Positions 36,057 through 46,086 of a stretch of DNA of 64,000 nt are shown one piece after another; position 1 is the first letter of the stretch; the number at the start of each line of letters is the position of its first letter. A model generated the notes under the pieces. It was given only the letters and a program-made list of their open reading frames with translations, had not been told where the DNA came from and searched no databases. The stretch comes from Niveispirillum fermenti (GTDB taxonomy: Bacteria > Pseudomonadota > Alphaproteobacteria > Azospirillales > Azospirillaceae): positions 186,001-250,000 of the forward strand of contig NZ_JBLTXA010000002.1 of the NCBI RefSeq assembly GCF_048066175.1, read 5' to 3'. The translations under genes and the position numbers were made by a program.

Positions 36057-37103
36057 ATGGAAATGCTCGATCCCATCGCCTGTTACCGCGCCGTGCAGAC
36101 ACGGGACGCCCGATTCGACGGGCGTTTCTTCACGGCCGTGCTGACCACCGGCATCTATTGCCGGCCGGTATGCCCGGCGCGCACGCCCAAGGTGGACAAT
36201 TGCCGTTTCTATCCCAGTGCCGCGGCGGCACAGGAGGGGGGGTTTCGCCCCTGCCTGCGCTGCCGGCCGGAGGCGGCACCCGATCTGGCCGTATGGCGTG
36301 GCACATCCAACACCGTGTCGCGTGGACTGACGCTGATCGCCGACGGGGCCCTGGATGGGGATGATGCCAGCGTGGATGCGCTGGCTGGTCGGCTGGGCGT
36401 CGGGGAACGACAGTTGCGTCGCCTGTTCAAGCAGCATCTGGGGGCCAGCCCTGTCGCCGTGGCCCAGACGCGCCGTGTGCTTTTCGCCAAACAGTTGCTG
36501 CACGAAACCCGTCTGCCCATGGCGGAGGTGGCGCTGGCCGCCGGGTTCAGCAGCATCCGCCGTTTCAACGAGACATTCCAGGCGCTTTACGGTCGCCCCC
36601 CGCGCGACCTCCGCCGCCAGGCGGTGGCGTCGGATCAGCCGGAAGGCAGCGTCGCACAGGATGGTATCCGGTTGCGTCTGCGCTACCGCCCGCCGCTGGA
36701 CTGGCCGGATCTGCTGTCGGCCATCTCGGCGCAGGCCGATCCGGCCGAACAGGTCGGCGAGGGCCGCTGGCAGCGACGTCTGCCGGACGGGGGCGAGGTG
36801 ACGGTGACCTGTCTGCCGGACCAGCATGCGCTGCAGGCGGTTATCCGCACGGCCGACATCCGGACCCTGTCTGCCATCGCCAGCCGCCTGCGCCGCCGGT
36901 TCGACCTGTCGGCCGACATGCCGACCATCAATGCCCATCTGTCGCTGGACCCTGTTCTCGCCCCCCTTGTCGCGGCGTGCCCGGGCCGCCGCGTACCCGC
37001 CCCGTGGGATGGCGCACTGCCCCCATCCTCCCCCACCGGCAAACGGCAATGGGAACCCTGGGGCGCCTATGCCCGGCGGCACATCACAGGCCCTCTCCCC
37101 TGA
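36057..37103 (+). CDS. Ada-AraC-AlkA fusion lacking the glycosylase catalytic domain
   Basis: 348-aa alkylation-response-like protein. Residues about 1-80 are an Ada N-terminal domain with all four zinc cysteines (YCRPVCPA and CLRCRPE), including the methyl-acceptor Cys. About 85-190 is an AraC helix-turn-helix (LAGRLGVGERQLRRLFKQHL, EVALAAGFSSIRRFNETF). About 200-320 is the AlkA N-terminal domain, ending PGRRVPAPWDG. There the helix-hairpin-helix GPD domain with its catalytic Asp should begin, but the sequence jumps to KRQWEPWGAYARRHI, which resembles the extreme AlkA C-terminus. Regulation by methyl transfer may persist; base excision should not. ATG 36057 fits family starts; GTG 36000 and ATG 36006 are alternatives. 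Confidence 0.87.
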   Translation: MEMLDPIACYRAVQTRDARFDGRFFTAVLTTGIYCRPVCPARTPKVDNCRFYPSAAAAQEGGFRPCLRCRPEAAPDLAVWRGTSNTVSRGLTLIADGALDGDDASVDALAGRLGVGERQLRRLFKQHLGASPVAVAQTRRVLFAKQLLHETRLPMAEVALAAGFSSIRRFNETFQALYGRPPRDLRRQAVASDQPEGSVAQDGIRLRLRYRPPLDWPDLLSAISAQADPAEQVGEGRWQRRLPDGGEVTVTCLPDQHALQAVIRTADIRTLSAIASRLRRRFDLSADMPTINAHLSLDPVLAPLVAACPGRRVPAPWDGALPPSSPTGKRQWEPWGAYARRHITGPLP

Positions 37104-37153
37104 CCGGCCGGGCGAGGTCTTTCCGCATCCACCCCCTTCCCCCTGGAACAGAC

Positions 37154-37966
37154 ATGATGACCCACGATCTGCCCACCTTCTTCCGGGCCCTGCATAGGGG
37201 ACCTGACCCGTTGATCCTGTGCAATGCCTGGGATGCCGGCAGCGCCCGGATGATCCGCAGCCAGGGCGCGCGCGCCATTGCCACCACCAGCGCGGGGATG
37301 GCCTGGGCCCTCGGGATCGCCGATGGCAATCATCTGCCGGCCGACCTTCTGCTGGCCATGTCTGCCGGCATCGTGAAGGCGGTGCCCGACCTGCCGGTCA
37401 GCATCGATATGGAAGCCGGTTACAACGATGATCCCGCGACCGTGGCCGATCTGGCGCGCCGTGTGGTGGAAACCGGTGTTGCCGGCATCAATATCGAAGA
37501 TGGAACGGACGCACCCGACCTGCTGGCCGCGAAGATCGCCGCCATCCGGAAGGCGGTCGGCCCTGCCCTGTTCATCAATGCGCGGACGGATGTGTATCTG
37601 CGCCAGCTCGTGCCCGGCGAAAGCCGGGTGGCAGAGGTGATCAAGCGCGGTGAATTTTATGGAGCCGCCGGCGCCGATGGGCTGTTCACACCGGGCCTGA
37701 TGGACAGGGCGGCAATCGGGGACATCGCCGCCGGGACAAGCCTGCCCTTGAATGTCATGGCTGTGCCTGGCCTGCCGGCCGTGGCAGAACTGGCAGCACT
37801 GGGCGTCCGCCGGCTTTCATCCGGATCGGCATTGCCGCAACATCTCTGGGCGCGCGTAGCCTCCCTGGCCGGTGCCTTCCTGACGGATGGGGCATCGGAC
37901 CCGCTCTGGGTGGAAAGCATGGCCTATCCGCAGATCAACGCCATGATGGCAGGGGCGTCGGCGTGA
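37154..37966 (+). CDS. Isocitrate lyase/PEP mutase superfamily protein
   Basis: 270-aa TIM-barrel lyase. Phosphopyruvate-binding elements: AWDAGSARMI, TTSAGMAW, VSIDMEAGYNDD, INIEDGTD and INARTDVYL. The KKCGH-type loop of isocitrate and methylisocitrate lyases is absent, so an oxaloacetate decarboxylase, 2,3-dimethylmalate lyase-type or phosphonate-related role is likelier. Lies 50 bp after the Ada-AlkA gene; a functional link is not evident. Confidence 0.9.
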   Translation: MMTHDLPTFFRALHRGPDPLILCNAWDAGSARMIRSQGARAIATTSAGMAWALGIADGNHLPADLLLAMSAGIVKAVPDLPVSIDMEAGYNDDPATVADLARRVVETGVAGINIEDGTDAPDLLAAKIAAIRKAVGPALFINARTDVYLRQLVPGESRVAEVIKRGEFYGAAGADGLFTPGLMDRAAIGDIAAGTSLPLNVMAVPGLPAVAELAALGVRRLSSGSALPQHLWARVASLAGAFLTDGASDPLWVESMAYPQINAMMAGASA

Positions 37967-38175
37967 TATCAAGTACCGGTGATCGCAACCGATCACCGGC
38001 CTCCATCGCCGGCGCCGGCATTTCGTGGAAACACGGCTCCAGCCACACAGTGGACCCCTTTCCCCACCGTTCTTGCCCCTGTCAATCCACCACCGCAAGA
38101 TGCCACCATGATCATTCCGCCTCATGGGGGCGACCAGACGGATGGACCGGCTGCGAAACCGATACAGGACCCTTC

Positions 38176-39075
38176 ATGACCGCCGCCAGCCCGCCGCTTT
38201 CCCCTTCCCGGAACCGCGCCACGATGGTCGCCGTCGCGGCGATGCTGGTCACCGTCACCAGCTGGGGCTCCGCCTTTCCCGCCATCCGGCTGGCACTGGA
38301 CAGCATGGACCCGCTGCCGCTGGCCGCGGCACGGTTCGCCATGGCCGGGTTGATGGCCCTGGCCTATCTGGCCTGGACGCGGCCCGCCCTGCCGCGCGGT
38401 CTGGATCTTGTGCGGGCCGGCCTGTGCGGTGGCATCGGCATTTCGCTGTACAATCTGCTGCTCAATACCGGACAGCAGACGGTGGCAGCCGGTGCTGCCA
38501 GCTTCATCGTGAACATTGCACCCGTGCTGACCGTGATCATGGCCACCCTGTTCCTGAAGGAACGGTTCCGCGCCTGGGCATGGGCCGGCATGGTGCTCAG
38601 CATGGCCGGCGTCGGGCTGATCGCATCCGGCCAGCCGGGGGGAATGCGGCTGGGCGCCGGGACCAGCCTGCTGGTGGCGGCCGCCATGGCGACGGCCTGC
38701 TACTTCGTATTGCAGCGTCCTCTGGTGGGTCGCTATGGACCGCTGACCTGTTCGGCGCTGACCTTGCTGACGGGCGGCTTGTGGCTGCTGCCCTGGCTGC
38801 CGCAGGGAATTGCCCAAGCGGCGGCGGCGCCGGCACCGGTACAATGGGCGCTGGTCTTCCTGGCAGTTTTCCCCGCCGTCATCGGCTATGCCGCCTGGAT
38901 GCTGGTGCTGGGCCATTTCGGGGCGGCCCGCGCATCCAACTTCCTCTATCTGGTGCCCGTCGTCGCTTCCACCGTCGCCATCCCGTTGACCGGAGAGGTG
39001 CCGGTCTGGACAACGCTGGCCGGGGGGGCGCTGGCCCTGGCCGGCGTGGCGCTGGTCAATATCAGGGGGCGGTGA
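38176..39075 (+). CDS. EamA/DMT-family metabolite exporter
   Basis: 299-aa permease with ten helices in two EamA repeats (SWGSAFPAIRLALDSMDPLPL in the first; FPAVIGYAAWMLVLGHFGAARAS in the second, split). Family members export amino acids and related small metabolites. Start ATG 38176. Its stop directly abuts the stop of the convergent RNase J gene (TGATCA). Confidence 0.92.
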   Translation: MTAASPPLSPSRNRATMVAVAAMLVTVTSWGSAFPAIRLALDSMDPLPLAAARFAMAGLMALAYLAWTRPALPRGLDLVRAGLCGGIGISLYNLLLNTGQQTVAAGAASFIVNIAPVLTVIMATLFLKERFRAWAWAGMVLSMAGVGLIASGQPGGMRLGAGTSLLVAAAMATACYFVLQRPLVGRYGPLTCSALTLLTGGLWLLPWLPQGIAQAAAAPAPVQWALVFLAVFPAVIGYAAWMLVLGHFGAARASNFLYLVPVVASTVAIPLTGEVPVWTTLAGGALALAGVALVNIRGR

Positions 39076-40614
39076 TCACACCTGTCCCGCCACCAGCACC
39101 CGGCCGGGATCGTAGGAGACGCGGTCGCCATCGGGAGAACTTTCCAGCGCCAGCAGCGGAGCGTTCACGCGGCCCAGGACCCTTGATCCCTGCGGTGACA
39201 GGCGGATCACTTCCGCTTCCTCCGCCACGATGGCGGCCTCACAGCCGGCGGCACGGGCCAGGCGGGCATGGGCGGCCAGATGCATATCGGTGCCATGCAC
39301 AGGCAGCGCGATGCGCGGACGGACCAACTCGTAAAGCGCCCGCAGCTCGTTGGCGCCGGGGTGGCCGGAAACATGCAACGGTTCCCCGCCCAGCAGGTCG
39401 GTGCCCATCAGCACTTCCACCCCACGGGCCCGCAGCTTGGAGACGACCTTTTCCACCGCCTCCTCGTTGCCGGGAATGATCCGCGCGGACAGGACCACGG
39501 TGTCACCGGCCCCGAACGGCGGGAAGCGCCGCTCGCCTCGGGCCAGCTTGGCCAGGGCCGCCTTTTCCTCCCCCTGCCCGCCGGTGCAGACCAGGGCGAC
39601 CTGTGTCCGGTCCAGCCCCTTCAGGTGGGCCGGTTCGGCCAGCGGCACGGGCACATGGTCCAGCATGCCCAGCGCGCGGGCCGTCTCGTCGCAATTGCGC
39701 ATGGAACGGCCGGCCAACGCCACATGACGGCCCGCGGCCACAGCCGCTTCAACCGCCGACGACACGCGCGCCACATTCGTGGCGAAGCAGCAGATGGCGA
39801 CCTGACCCTTGCGGCTGGCGAACAGCCGGTCGAAAGCGCGTCGTACCTGTGCTTCGGACGTGGCGGGCAGGTCCTTGTGGGCATTGGTGCTGTCGCACAG
39901 CATGGCCAGCACGCCGTCATCCCCCAGCCGGCGCAGCGCGTCGAGATCAGTGGGTTGGCCGATGCGCGGGTCCGTATCGAATTTCCAGTCGCCGGTATGC
40001 AGCACGGTGCCCGCCCCGGTATCGATGGCCAGTGCCACCGGTTCCGGGATGGAATGCGTCATGCGGATGGATCGGATGTGGAATGGCCCCACATCGAACG
40101 CCCCGCCCACCGGATAGGCATGCAATGCCACCTTCTCCAGCACGCCCGCCTCGTCCAGGCGGCGGGTGATCAGGCCCAGCGCGAAGGGCGTCGCCCAGAT
40201 GGGGCAATCGATCCCCTGCGGCCAGAGCCGGTCGATGGCGCCGATATGGTCTTCATGGCCATGGGTGACAACCAGACCCAGCAGGCGGTCGCGGATGGGT
40301 GCCAGGAAGGCCGGGTCGGGAATGATGCAATCCACCCCCACAACCCCCTGATCGGGGAAGGCGATGCCGGCATCGACCAGCAGCCAGGCGCCGTCATGGC
40401 CGTAAAGCGTCCAGTTCATGCCGATGCGGCCCAAGCCGCCCAGGGGCACGACCAGCACCTCGCCCTGCCCCGGCACGGGCCAGCGGCGATCAAATTCAGT
40501 ATAGCGGTGAAAGGGGATGACCGTGGCATCCGCCAAGTCTGTCGCCGCGGGGGCCCCGATGCGGGGGGAAGCGGCGGCGCTTTCGTCCAAAGCGCCAGAA
40601 ATTTCTTCTCTCAT
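39076..40614 (-). CDS. rnj: Ribonuclease J-type metallo-beta-lactamase/beta-CASP RNase
   Basis: 512-aa endo/5'-exoribonuclease. Zinc ligands in VVTHGHEDHIGAIDRLW, then TGDWKFDTDP; beta-CASP elements SARIIPGNEEAVEKVVSKL and HVSGHPGANELRALYELVRP with LPVHGTDMHL. The N-terminus carries about 40 poorly conserved residues; start ATG 40614 has no strong ribosome site, so a later start is possible. RNase J replaces or complements RNase E functions in many alphaproteobacteria. Confidence 0.93.
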   Translation of the reverse strand: MREEISGALDESAAASPRIGAPAATDLADATVIPFHRYTEFDRRWPVPGQGEVLVVPLGGLGRIGMNWTLYGHDGAWLLVDAGIAFPDQGVVGVDCIIPDPAFLAPIRDRLLGLVVTHGHEDHIGAIDRLWPQGIDCPIWATPFALGLITRRLDEAGVLEKVALHAYPVGGAFDVGPFHIRSIRMTHSIPEPVALAIDTGAGTVLHTGDWKFDTDPRIGQPTDLDALRRLGDDGVLAMLCDSTNAHKDLPATSEAQVRRAFDRLFASRKGQVAICCFATNVARVSSAVEAAVAAGRHVALAGRSMRNCDETARALGMLDHVPVPLAEPAHLKGLDRTQVALVCTGGQGEEKAALAKLARGERRFPPFGAGDTVVLSARIIPGNEEAVEKVVSKLRARGVEVLMGTDLLGGEPLHVSGHPGANELRALYELVRPRIALPVHGTDMHLAAHARLARAAGCEAAIVAEEAEVIRLSPQGSRVLGRVNAPLLALESSPDGDRVSYDPGRVLVAGQV

Positions 40615-40707
40615 GTGCAGGTATGATTCTGCATTGCAACATGAAAGTCAAAGGGTGCCAACGCGGGGCAGGCATCGCCTTATGGCGGGTGTTGCGCTCG
40701 CAACCAC

Positions 40708-40742
40708 CAAAAAGAACCCCCGCCCTGGATGAAGGGCGGGGG
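40708..40742 (-). terminator. Rho-independent terminator of the uxaC-kduI-kduD operon
   Basis: Arms CCCCCGCCC (40717-40725) and GGGCGGGGG (40734-40742), 8-nt loop; on the minus strand the stem runs into TTCTTTTT. Lies 64 bp past the kduD stop. Confidence 0.88.
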
Positions 40743-40805
40743 AGCAGGTGGCATGCGCATCTGCGCGATGCCGGGAGGTTGAGGGGGAAAGAGGACAGTC
40801 CGGCT

Positions 40806-41564
40806 TTAACGGGCCAGCCAGCCGCCATCCACGGGAAGGGTGACGCCGTGGATATAGTCGGCTGCCGCGGAAGCCAGGAACACGGCCGCCCCACCCAGAT
40901 CCGACGGTGTCCCCCAGCGGCCGGCGGGGATACGGGCCAGGATGTCGCGGTTGCGGTTCTCATCGGCGCGCAGCGCCTCGGTATTGTTGGTGGCGAAATA
41001 GCCGGGGGCGATGGCGTTCACATTGATCCCCCTGGCCGCCCATTCATTTGCCAGAAGCTTGGTGACACCGGCGATCCCGCTTTTCGACGCGGTGTAGGAG
41101 ACGACGCGGATGCCGCCCTGGAAGGACAGCATGGAAGCGATATTGATGATCTTGCCGCCAGACCCTTGCGCGATGAAATGCCTCGCCACGGCCTGGGACA
41201 GGAAGAAGGGCGTCTTCAGGTTGACGTCCAGCACATCGTCCCAATCCTGTTCGGAAAAATCCAGCGCATCGGCGCGGCGGATCGTGCCGGCATTATTGAC
41301 CAGAATGTCGATGCGCCCGAAGGCGGCGGCCACCTTGTTCACGATATCGGCGATCGGCGCGCCCGTTCCCAGATCGGCGGGCACGAACGCGAAGCGACCA
41401 CCGACCCCCTCCACGGCAGCCTGGGTATCGCCGGGCGTCGACCGGCCGACGGCCACGATGGCGGCGCCCGCCCCGGCCAGTGCCAGTGCGATTCCCTGGC
41501 CGATGCCGGTATTGGCACCGGTGACAACAGCCACCTTGCCGGAAAGGTCGAAGGGATGGGTCAT
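40806..41564 (-). CDS. kduD: 2-dehydro-3-deoxy-D-gluconate 5-dehydrogenase (2-deoxy-D-gluconate 3-dehydrogenase)
   Basis: 252-aa short-chain dehydrogenase reducing 2,5-diketo-3-deoxygluconate to 2-keto-3-deoxygluconate with NADH. Cofactor motif VVTGANTGIGQGIAL, NNAG in ILVNNAGTIRRADALDFS and active-site YTASKSG; the C-terminus YIHGVTLPVDGGWLAR is typical of KduD. Lies 32 bp after kduI in a three-gene operon for pectin/uronate breakdown. Confidence 0.95.
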   Translation of the reverse strand: MTHPFDLSGKVAVVTGANTGIGQGIALALAGAGAAIVAVGRSTPGDTQAAVEGVGGRFAFVPADLGTGAPIADIVNKVAAAFGRIDILVNNAGTIRRADALDFSEQDWDDVLDVNLKTPFFLSQAVARHFIAQGSGGKIINIASMLSFQGGIRVVSYTASKSGIAGVTKLLANEWAARGINVNAIAPGYFATNNTEALRADENRNRDILARIPAGRWGTPSDLGGAAVFLASAAADYIHGVTLPVDGGWLAR

Positions 41565-41596
41565 GACTGGAGTTCTCCCGCTGGCAGCCGTACTCT

Positions 41597-42442
41597 TCAA
41601 CGCAACTGGCAGATATCGATGACGTTCATGTCGGTATAATCGAGATTCTCGCCGCCCATGGCCCAGATGAAGGAGTAGTTGGCGGTGCCGCTGCCCATAT
41701 GGATGGACCAGGGCGGCGACATTACGGCTTCCCCGTCGCCAACCACGATGTGGCGGGCAGCCTCCGGCTCGCCCATGAAGTGGAACACGCGGTTGTCACC
41801 GGGAAGGTCGCAATAAAGGTAGACCTCCGACCGGCGATCATGCAGGTGCGGCGGCATGGTGTTCCAGACGGAACCCGGCTTCAGCATGGTCAAACCCAGC
41901 AGCAATTGCGCCGACTGACAGGTTGCCGGCACGATATACTGATAGATCGTGCGCTCGTTGCTGGTCTCCAGCGCGCCGCGATCCAGCGCGACCGCATCCT
42001 TGATACCGATCTTCCTGGTGGGAAAGCTGGCATGGGCCGGTGTGGATACCAGATAGAACCGGGCTGGATTGCCGGCATCGGCTGAGTCGAAGGACAGATC
42101 GGCCGCCCCCATGCCAACATAAAGCCCGTCCTTGTTGCCCAGTTCATGCACGGTGCCGTCGACCGTGACGCTGCCCGCCCCACCGATATTCACGATGCCC
42201 AGTTCGCGCCGGGACAGGAACGGGTGGCCGGCTGCCGATGCCGGTTCCGTCTGGCGCGGCAGGTCCAGCGTGCCGGACACGGGCGTGGCGCCGCCGACGA
42301 TGAAACGCTCATTGTGGCTGTAATTCAGCACCACCTTGTCGGCCACGAACAGGCCCGTCATCAGGTAGCGGTCGCGCAGATCATCGTTGCTGGCGCCCTG
42401 CATCATCACGGGATGGGTGGCGTGATAGGTCTTGGCAAACAT
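41597..42442 (-). CDS. kduI: 5-dehydro-4-deoxy-D-glucuronate isomerase
   Basis: 281-aa cupin isomerase converting 5-keto-4-deoxyuronate to 2,5-diketo-3-deoxygluconate. The metal site MPPHLHDRRSEVYLYCD and the C-terminal WSIHMGSGTANYSFIWAMGGEN are family-specific. GGGAGGA precedes ATG 42442. It handles unsaturated uronates from pectin lyase or oligogalacturonate action; no lyase gene lies in the window. Confidence 0.96.
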   Translation of the reverse strand: MFAKTYHATHPVMMQGASNDDLRDRYLMTGLFVADKVVLNYSHNERFIVGGATPVSGTLDLPRQTEPASAAGHPFLSRRELGIVNIGGAGSVTVDGTVHELGNKDGLYVGMGAADLSFDSADAGNPARFYLVSTPAHASFPTRKIGIKDAVALDRGALETSNERTIYQYIVPATCQSAQLLLGLTMLKPGSVWNTMPPHLHDRRSEVYLYCDLPGDNRVFHFMGEPEAARHIVVGDGEAVMSPPWSIHMGSGTANYSFIWAMGGENLDYTDMNVIDICQLR

Positions 42443-42519
42443 GGGGCTTCCTCCCGCTATATTCGTCATTAACTGTGAGGGACCCGCCAGGCGGCAGGCC
42501 TTCCCCCCTCAGCGATGGG

Positions 42520-43932
<1,413 letters not shown>

Positions 43933-44006
43933 GTTCCGGACTACCTTGGACACGAACCGTTGGCGAGGGTGAGCACCACCCCGGCACTATCTGCGGCACT
44001 CCATTG

Positions 44007-44022
44007 TGGTAACCGGTGTCAT
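44007..44022. promoter_or_regulatory. LacI-type operator candidate TGGTAACCGGTGTCAT
   Basis: Centred on CCGG with partial dyad symmetry, as in LacI-family sugar-acid operators such as those of GntR and KdgR types. Lies 75 bp upstream of uxaC; a second inverted copy follows at 44099. Confidence 0.45.
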
Positions 44023-44098
44023 ATCGAATTTCAACAGGATTGTTTGGTAGCCTGCCGAAAGCACAGGCCAGGCAACGGATCATAGGATACCGATACCA

Positions 44099-44114
44099 AT
44101 GACACACGGTTACC
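44099..44114. promoter_or_regulatory. Second, inverted operator copy ATGACACACGGTTACC
   Basis: Reverse complement of the 44007 site apart from a single inserted base. The centres are about 92 bp apart, so a looped dimer-of-dimers repressor is possible. Confidence 0.4.
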
Positions 44115-44189
44115 GCTGTGGAGCAGCATGCCCGGCGCTGCGGCCATGAAAGCCCGTGCCAGTCGCACCAGCAAACTATCAACGAACAT

Positions 44190-44216
44190 CATGTGTTATT
44201 TTTCCAACAACACATG
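44190..44216. promoter_or_regulatory. Inverted repeat CATGTGTT-N11-AACACATG before metN
   Basis: Perfect 8-bp arms with a T-rich spacer, 121 bp before the metN start. Could be an operator or a small hairpin. Confidence 0.35.
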
Positions 44217-44337
44217 GCAGGAACGTGAATTATCCGGTTGTGCGTGCCGGGCCGTCGTTTCACCCTTTGCGCAAAGCAGCAATCGGGGCAGGATCGGACA
44301 GAAGCCACCCGGAATGGCCGTCCGGCATGTCAGGACA

Positions 44338-45441
44338 ATGGATCGGATATTGACGCAGCAGGCAACGGGCGCCCCACCCGCATCGATGGTGCGGTTGTCG
44401 GGCATCGCCAAGATTTTTCAAAGCAAGGACGGTACGCCGGTCGCCGCGCTGGATGGGATCGACCTAGATATCCCCCATGGCGGCATCACGGCCATCGTCG
44501 GCCCCAGCGGGGCGGGCAAAAGCAGCCTGTTGCGCGCCGTCAACATGCTGGAACGGCCGGATGCCGGCCGCGTCGTGGTGGACGGGACGGACCTGACCAT
44601 GCTGGACGAGCCGGCATTACGCCGTGTGCGGCAATCCATCGGCATGATTTTCCAGCATTTCAACCTGCTGGCCAACCGGACGGTGGCGGGCAATGTTGCC
44701 CTGTCGCTGGAACTGGCCGGCTGGAACCGGGACCGTATCGGCCCGCGCGTGGCCGAACTGCTGGCTCTGGTCGGGCTGACGGAAAAGGCGGGCCAGTACC
44801 CGGCGGCCCTGTCGGGCGGGCAGAAGCAGCGCGTCGGCATTGCCCGCGCGCTGGCGCCCAGCCCACGCCTGCTGCTGTGCGATGAGGCGACATCGGCCCT
44901 GGACCCGGAGACGACGCGGCAGATCCTGGCGCTGATCCGGCGCATCAACCGCGAACTGGGCCTGACCGTCCTGCTGATCACGCATGAGATGGGCGTGGTC
45001 CGCGAAGTGGCCGATCAGGTCGTGGTGCTGGAAGCCGGCCGCATCATCGAACAGGGGCCGGTGGCCACCGTTTTCGCCCACCCGCGCCATCCCACCACGC
45101 GCCGCTTCCTGTTGGGGGAGACGGGAACGGCTTTGCCGCCGGCACTGGCCACACGCCTGTCATCCGCGCCGGTGCAGGACGGGGCCGTGCTGATACGCCT
45201 GCATGCCGTGGGCGGGCTTGCCGCCTCCCCCCTCCTGTCCGATCTGGGGCGGATGGGGATCGGGGTGCGGCTGGTGGCCGGGCGCGTGCAGTCCCTGGGC
45301 GACCAGCCCTTCGCCGGCCTGGTCGCGGCACTGACGGGACCAGCCGGCGGCATCAATGACGCCATCCATCAATTGCGCGCCCAAGGGGCGGAGATCGAGG
45401 TTCTGGGCCATGTCGCCACAGATGCTGTCACTGCTGTCTGA
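44338..45441 (+). CDS. metN: Methionine ABC transporter ATP-binding protein
   Basis: 367-aa ATPase. Walker A GPSGAGKSSLLRAVN, Q-loop MIFQHFNLLANRTV, signature LSGGQKQRVGIARAL, Walker B LLLCDEATSALDPET, and a C-terminal NIL (ligand-sensing) domain about 280-360 that binds methionine and inhibits uptake. ATG 44338 is the chosen start; an in-frame ATG at 44386 is closer to the conserved domain, and neither has a clear ribosome site. Overlaps metI by 32 bp. Confidence 0.94.
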   Translation: MDRILTQQATGAPPASMVRLSGIAKIFQSKDGTPVAALDGIDLDIPHGGITAIVGPSGAGKSSLLRAVNMLERPDAGRVVVDGTDLTMLDEPALRRVRQSIGMIFQHFNLLANRTVAGNVALSLELAGWNRDRIGPRVAELLALVGLTEKAGQYPAALSGGQKQRVGIARALAPSPRLLLCDEATSALDPETTRQILALIRRINRELGLTVLLITHEMGVVREVADQVVVLEAGRIIEQGPVATVFAHPRHPTTRRFLLGETGTALPPALATRLSSAPVQDGAVLIRLHAVGGLAASPLLSDLGRMGIGVRLVAGRVQSLGDQPFAGLVAALTGPAGGINDAIHQLRAQGAEIEVLGHVATDAVTAV

Positions 45442-46075
45442 CGCCACCGTGCAGACATTGGTCATGGTGGCCGTGGCCGGCAGTCTGGCCACGCTTGCCG
45501 GGGTTCCGCTGGGCCTGTTCCTGGCCCTGTCCGGTCCCGGCGACCTGATGCCCCGCCCTGCCCTGCAACGCCTCTTGGGGCTGGTCGTGAATGCCGCGCG
45601 TTCCACCCCCTTCATCATTCTGGTGGTGGCCATCGTGCCGCTGACCCGGGCGCTGACCGGAACATCCATCGGGACGGCAGCGGCCACCGTGCCCCTGACC
45701 CTGGCCGCCATTCCCTTCATCGCGCGCGTCGTGGAAGCCGCCGTGCGCGATGTCGATCATGGATTGCTGGATGCCGCCCGCGCCATGGGCGCGCGGCCGG
45801 GCCAGATGGTCACCAAGATCCTGCTGCCCGAGGCACGGGCCGGCATCGTGCGCGGCCTGACCCTGGCCGCCGTCAACCTGGTCGGCTATTCGGCCATGGT
45901 CGGGGCCGTGGGGGGTGGCGGCCTGGGCGATCTTGGCATCCGTTATGGCTATCAGCGCTTCATGCCGGAAATGATGCTGGCCGTCGTGCTGATCCTGATC
46001 ATCCTTGTACAAGCCCTGCAATCGGGCGGCGAGGCGCTGGCCCGCCGCCTGGACAAGCGCAACCCCGGCAATTGA
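45410..46075 (+). CDS. metI: Methionine ABC transporter permease
   Basis: 221-aa inner-membrane permease with five to six helices and the MetI landmarks NAARSTPFIILVVAIVPLTR and the EAA-type loop DAARAMGARPGQMVTKILLP, followed by AAVNLVGYSAMVGAVGGGGLGDL. Starts inside the metN end (ATG 45410) and is followed 11 bp later by metQ. Confidence 0.95.
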   Translation: MSPQMLSLLSDATVQTLVMVAVAGSLATLAGVPLGLFLALSGPGDLMPRPALQRLLGLVVNAARSTPFIILVVAIVPLTRALTGTSIGTAAATVPLTLAAIPFIARVVEAAVRDVDHGLLDAARAMGARPGQMVTKILLPEARAGIVRGLTLAAVNLVGYSAMVGAVGGGGLGDLGIRYGYQRFMPEMMLAVVLILIILVQALQSGGEALARRLDKRNPGN

Positions 46076-46086
46076 GGACCTTTCCC

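Larger units (their letters stand above)
43933..44337. other. Shared divergent promoter region of uxaC and metN
   Basis: 405 bp with no convincing gene. It holds two inverted copies of an operator-like sequence (44007-44022, 44099-44114) on the uxaC side and an 8-bp inverted repeat (44190-44216) on the metN side. I looked for SAM riboswitch features before metN and did not find a convincing match. Confidence 0.6.

Noticed and set aside
44217..44337. Possible SAM riboswitch before metN
   Set aside because: I looked for SAM-I and SAM-II core features and found no convincing match; only a small inverted repeat lies upstream.
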